DNA from: Arthrobacter pityocampae
GTDB taxonomy: Bacteria > Actinomycetota > Actinomycetes > Actinomycetales > Micrococcaceae
DNA length: 64,000 bases
Reading direction: 5' to 3'
Assembly (NCBI RefSeq): GCF_002927275.1
Contig: NZ_PRKW01000003.1
Span: 434,001-498,000 of the forward strand
Part shown: in pieces, positions 63,691 to 64,000 of the stretch
Layout of the letters: every line of letters begins with the position of its first letter
Numbering within the stretch: the stretch's first letter is position 1
The notes under the pieces: model-generated
What the model saw: the letters and a program-made list of their open reading frames with translations, nothing else
The model's database searches: none
Told to the model about the DNA's origin: nothing
Translations under genes and position numbers: made by a program

Positions 63691-64000
63691 CTACGGTAGC
63701 GGAGGATCGGGTCGAGGAGAAGTGCCGACGTCCTCCTGGCGTGACCCGGCAGCAACCGACCGCGGGTCGTCGATGCCGCAGCGTGCGGCGAGATCCGCGA
63801 TGGTGTCCACCGTGGCCACCCGTCGGGTGCCGCCCAGACCGGGCACGGGAAGGGGGATGATGGGCGGCACGGTCGTGGGTAGCGTTGCCGTGGCGGCCCC
63901 CGTCATCACGAGGGGTGCGACCTCGTTGGCGAACGGCCAGCCCATTCCCTCGTCGGTGGCCAGGTCCCAGTTGTACGCACCCCGGAGCGAGGGGTGAGTG
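63691..64000 (-). CDS. C-terminal fragment of an unidentified protein, cut by the window edge
   Basis: The frame is open to the window end, giving about 102 residues that end RPDPPLP. It contains LRGAYNWDLATDEGMGWPFANEVAPL, VPPIIPLPVPGLGG and TVDTIADLAARCGIDDPRSV. I do not recognise the family. The TIADLAARCGID stretch is faintly like one in FAD-dependent steroid dehydrogenases, but that is too weak to use. Codon choice is normal for the window. It lies 62 bp upstream of the GAF gene on the same strand. Confidence 0.5.
   Translation of the reverse strand, partial: THPSLRGAYNWDLATDEGMGWPFANEVAPLVMTGAATATLPTTVPPIIPLPVPGLGGTRRVATVDTIADLAARCGIDDPRSVAAGSRQEDVGTSPRPDPPLP

Overview
The window is high-GC DNA (roughly 70 percent) with dense genes on both strands, short gaps and frequent GTG starts. 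The gene content (monomeric isocitrate dehydrogenase, a PerM/DUF6350 protein beside purN, a DUF6318-like lipoprotein, an MSMEG_6728-family protein) and many TANNNT boxes 5-7 nt before start codons point to an actinobacterium, most likely Arthrobacter or a relative in the Micrococcaceae. The genus is an inference. I saw no rRNA, tRNA, insertion sequence, prophage or CRISPR array.

1-13.4 kb is mostly sugar and sugar-acid metabolism. After the 3' end of purU and a gamma-class carbonic anhydrase comes a ROK repressor, then a GguA/GguB/ChvE-type monosaccharide ABC importer (mmsA-mmsB-chvE) and a Gfo/Idh/MocA dehydrogenase. Next is a compact acid-sugar locus: a GntP permease on one strand, diverging from a tightly overlapping set of DUF1537 acid-sugar kinase, LtnD-like dehydrogenase, FCD-GntR regulator and SDR. 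No aldolase is present to finish the pathway.

13.4-31.4 kb is central metabolism and envelope. It holds monomeric icd, purH, an MFS carrier, a secreted GH13 alpha-amylase with a C-terminal X25-like module, corA, purN, perM, a TauE/SafE permease, a DUF1684 protein, a GT4 mannosyltransferase, a Stealth-family phosphotransferase and an MSMEG_6728 protein. The actinobacterial perM-purN-purH block is split here by about 6 kb of carbohydrate and transport genes.

31.4-43.6 kb holds a CpdA-like phosphodiesterase, a DoxX-like protein, a YedK/HMCES-type protein, an MBL hydrolase and a phospholipase-D enzyme. It then runs into a minus-strand operon: peptide-binding lipoprotein, two permeases, a signal-less gamma-glutamyltransferase, a fused double ATPase and a GntR regulator. 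This looks like an import-then-cleave system for gamma-glutamyl peptides such as glutathione.

43.7-64 kb is a mixed set of membrane and metabolic genes. The notable ones are a glutaminase fused to STAS and cyclic-nucleotide-binding domains, and a gamma-butyrolactone-receptor-type TetR whose stop codon abuts an ARE-like operator in front of an aldo/keto reductase. Convergent gene ends are handled in three ways: strong hairpins, shared CTAG double stops, or short tandem-repeat arrays (31368-31501 and 62708-62803) that run into the minus-strand gene.
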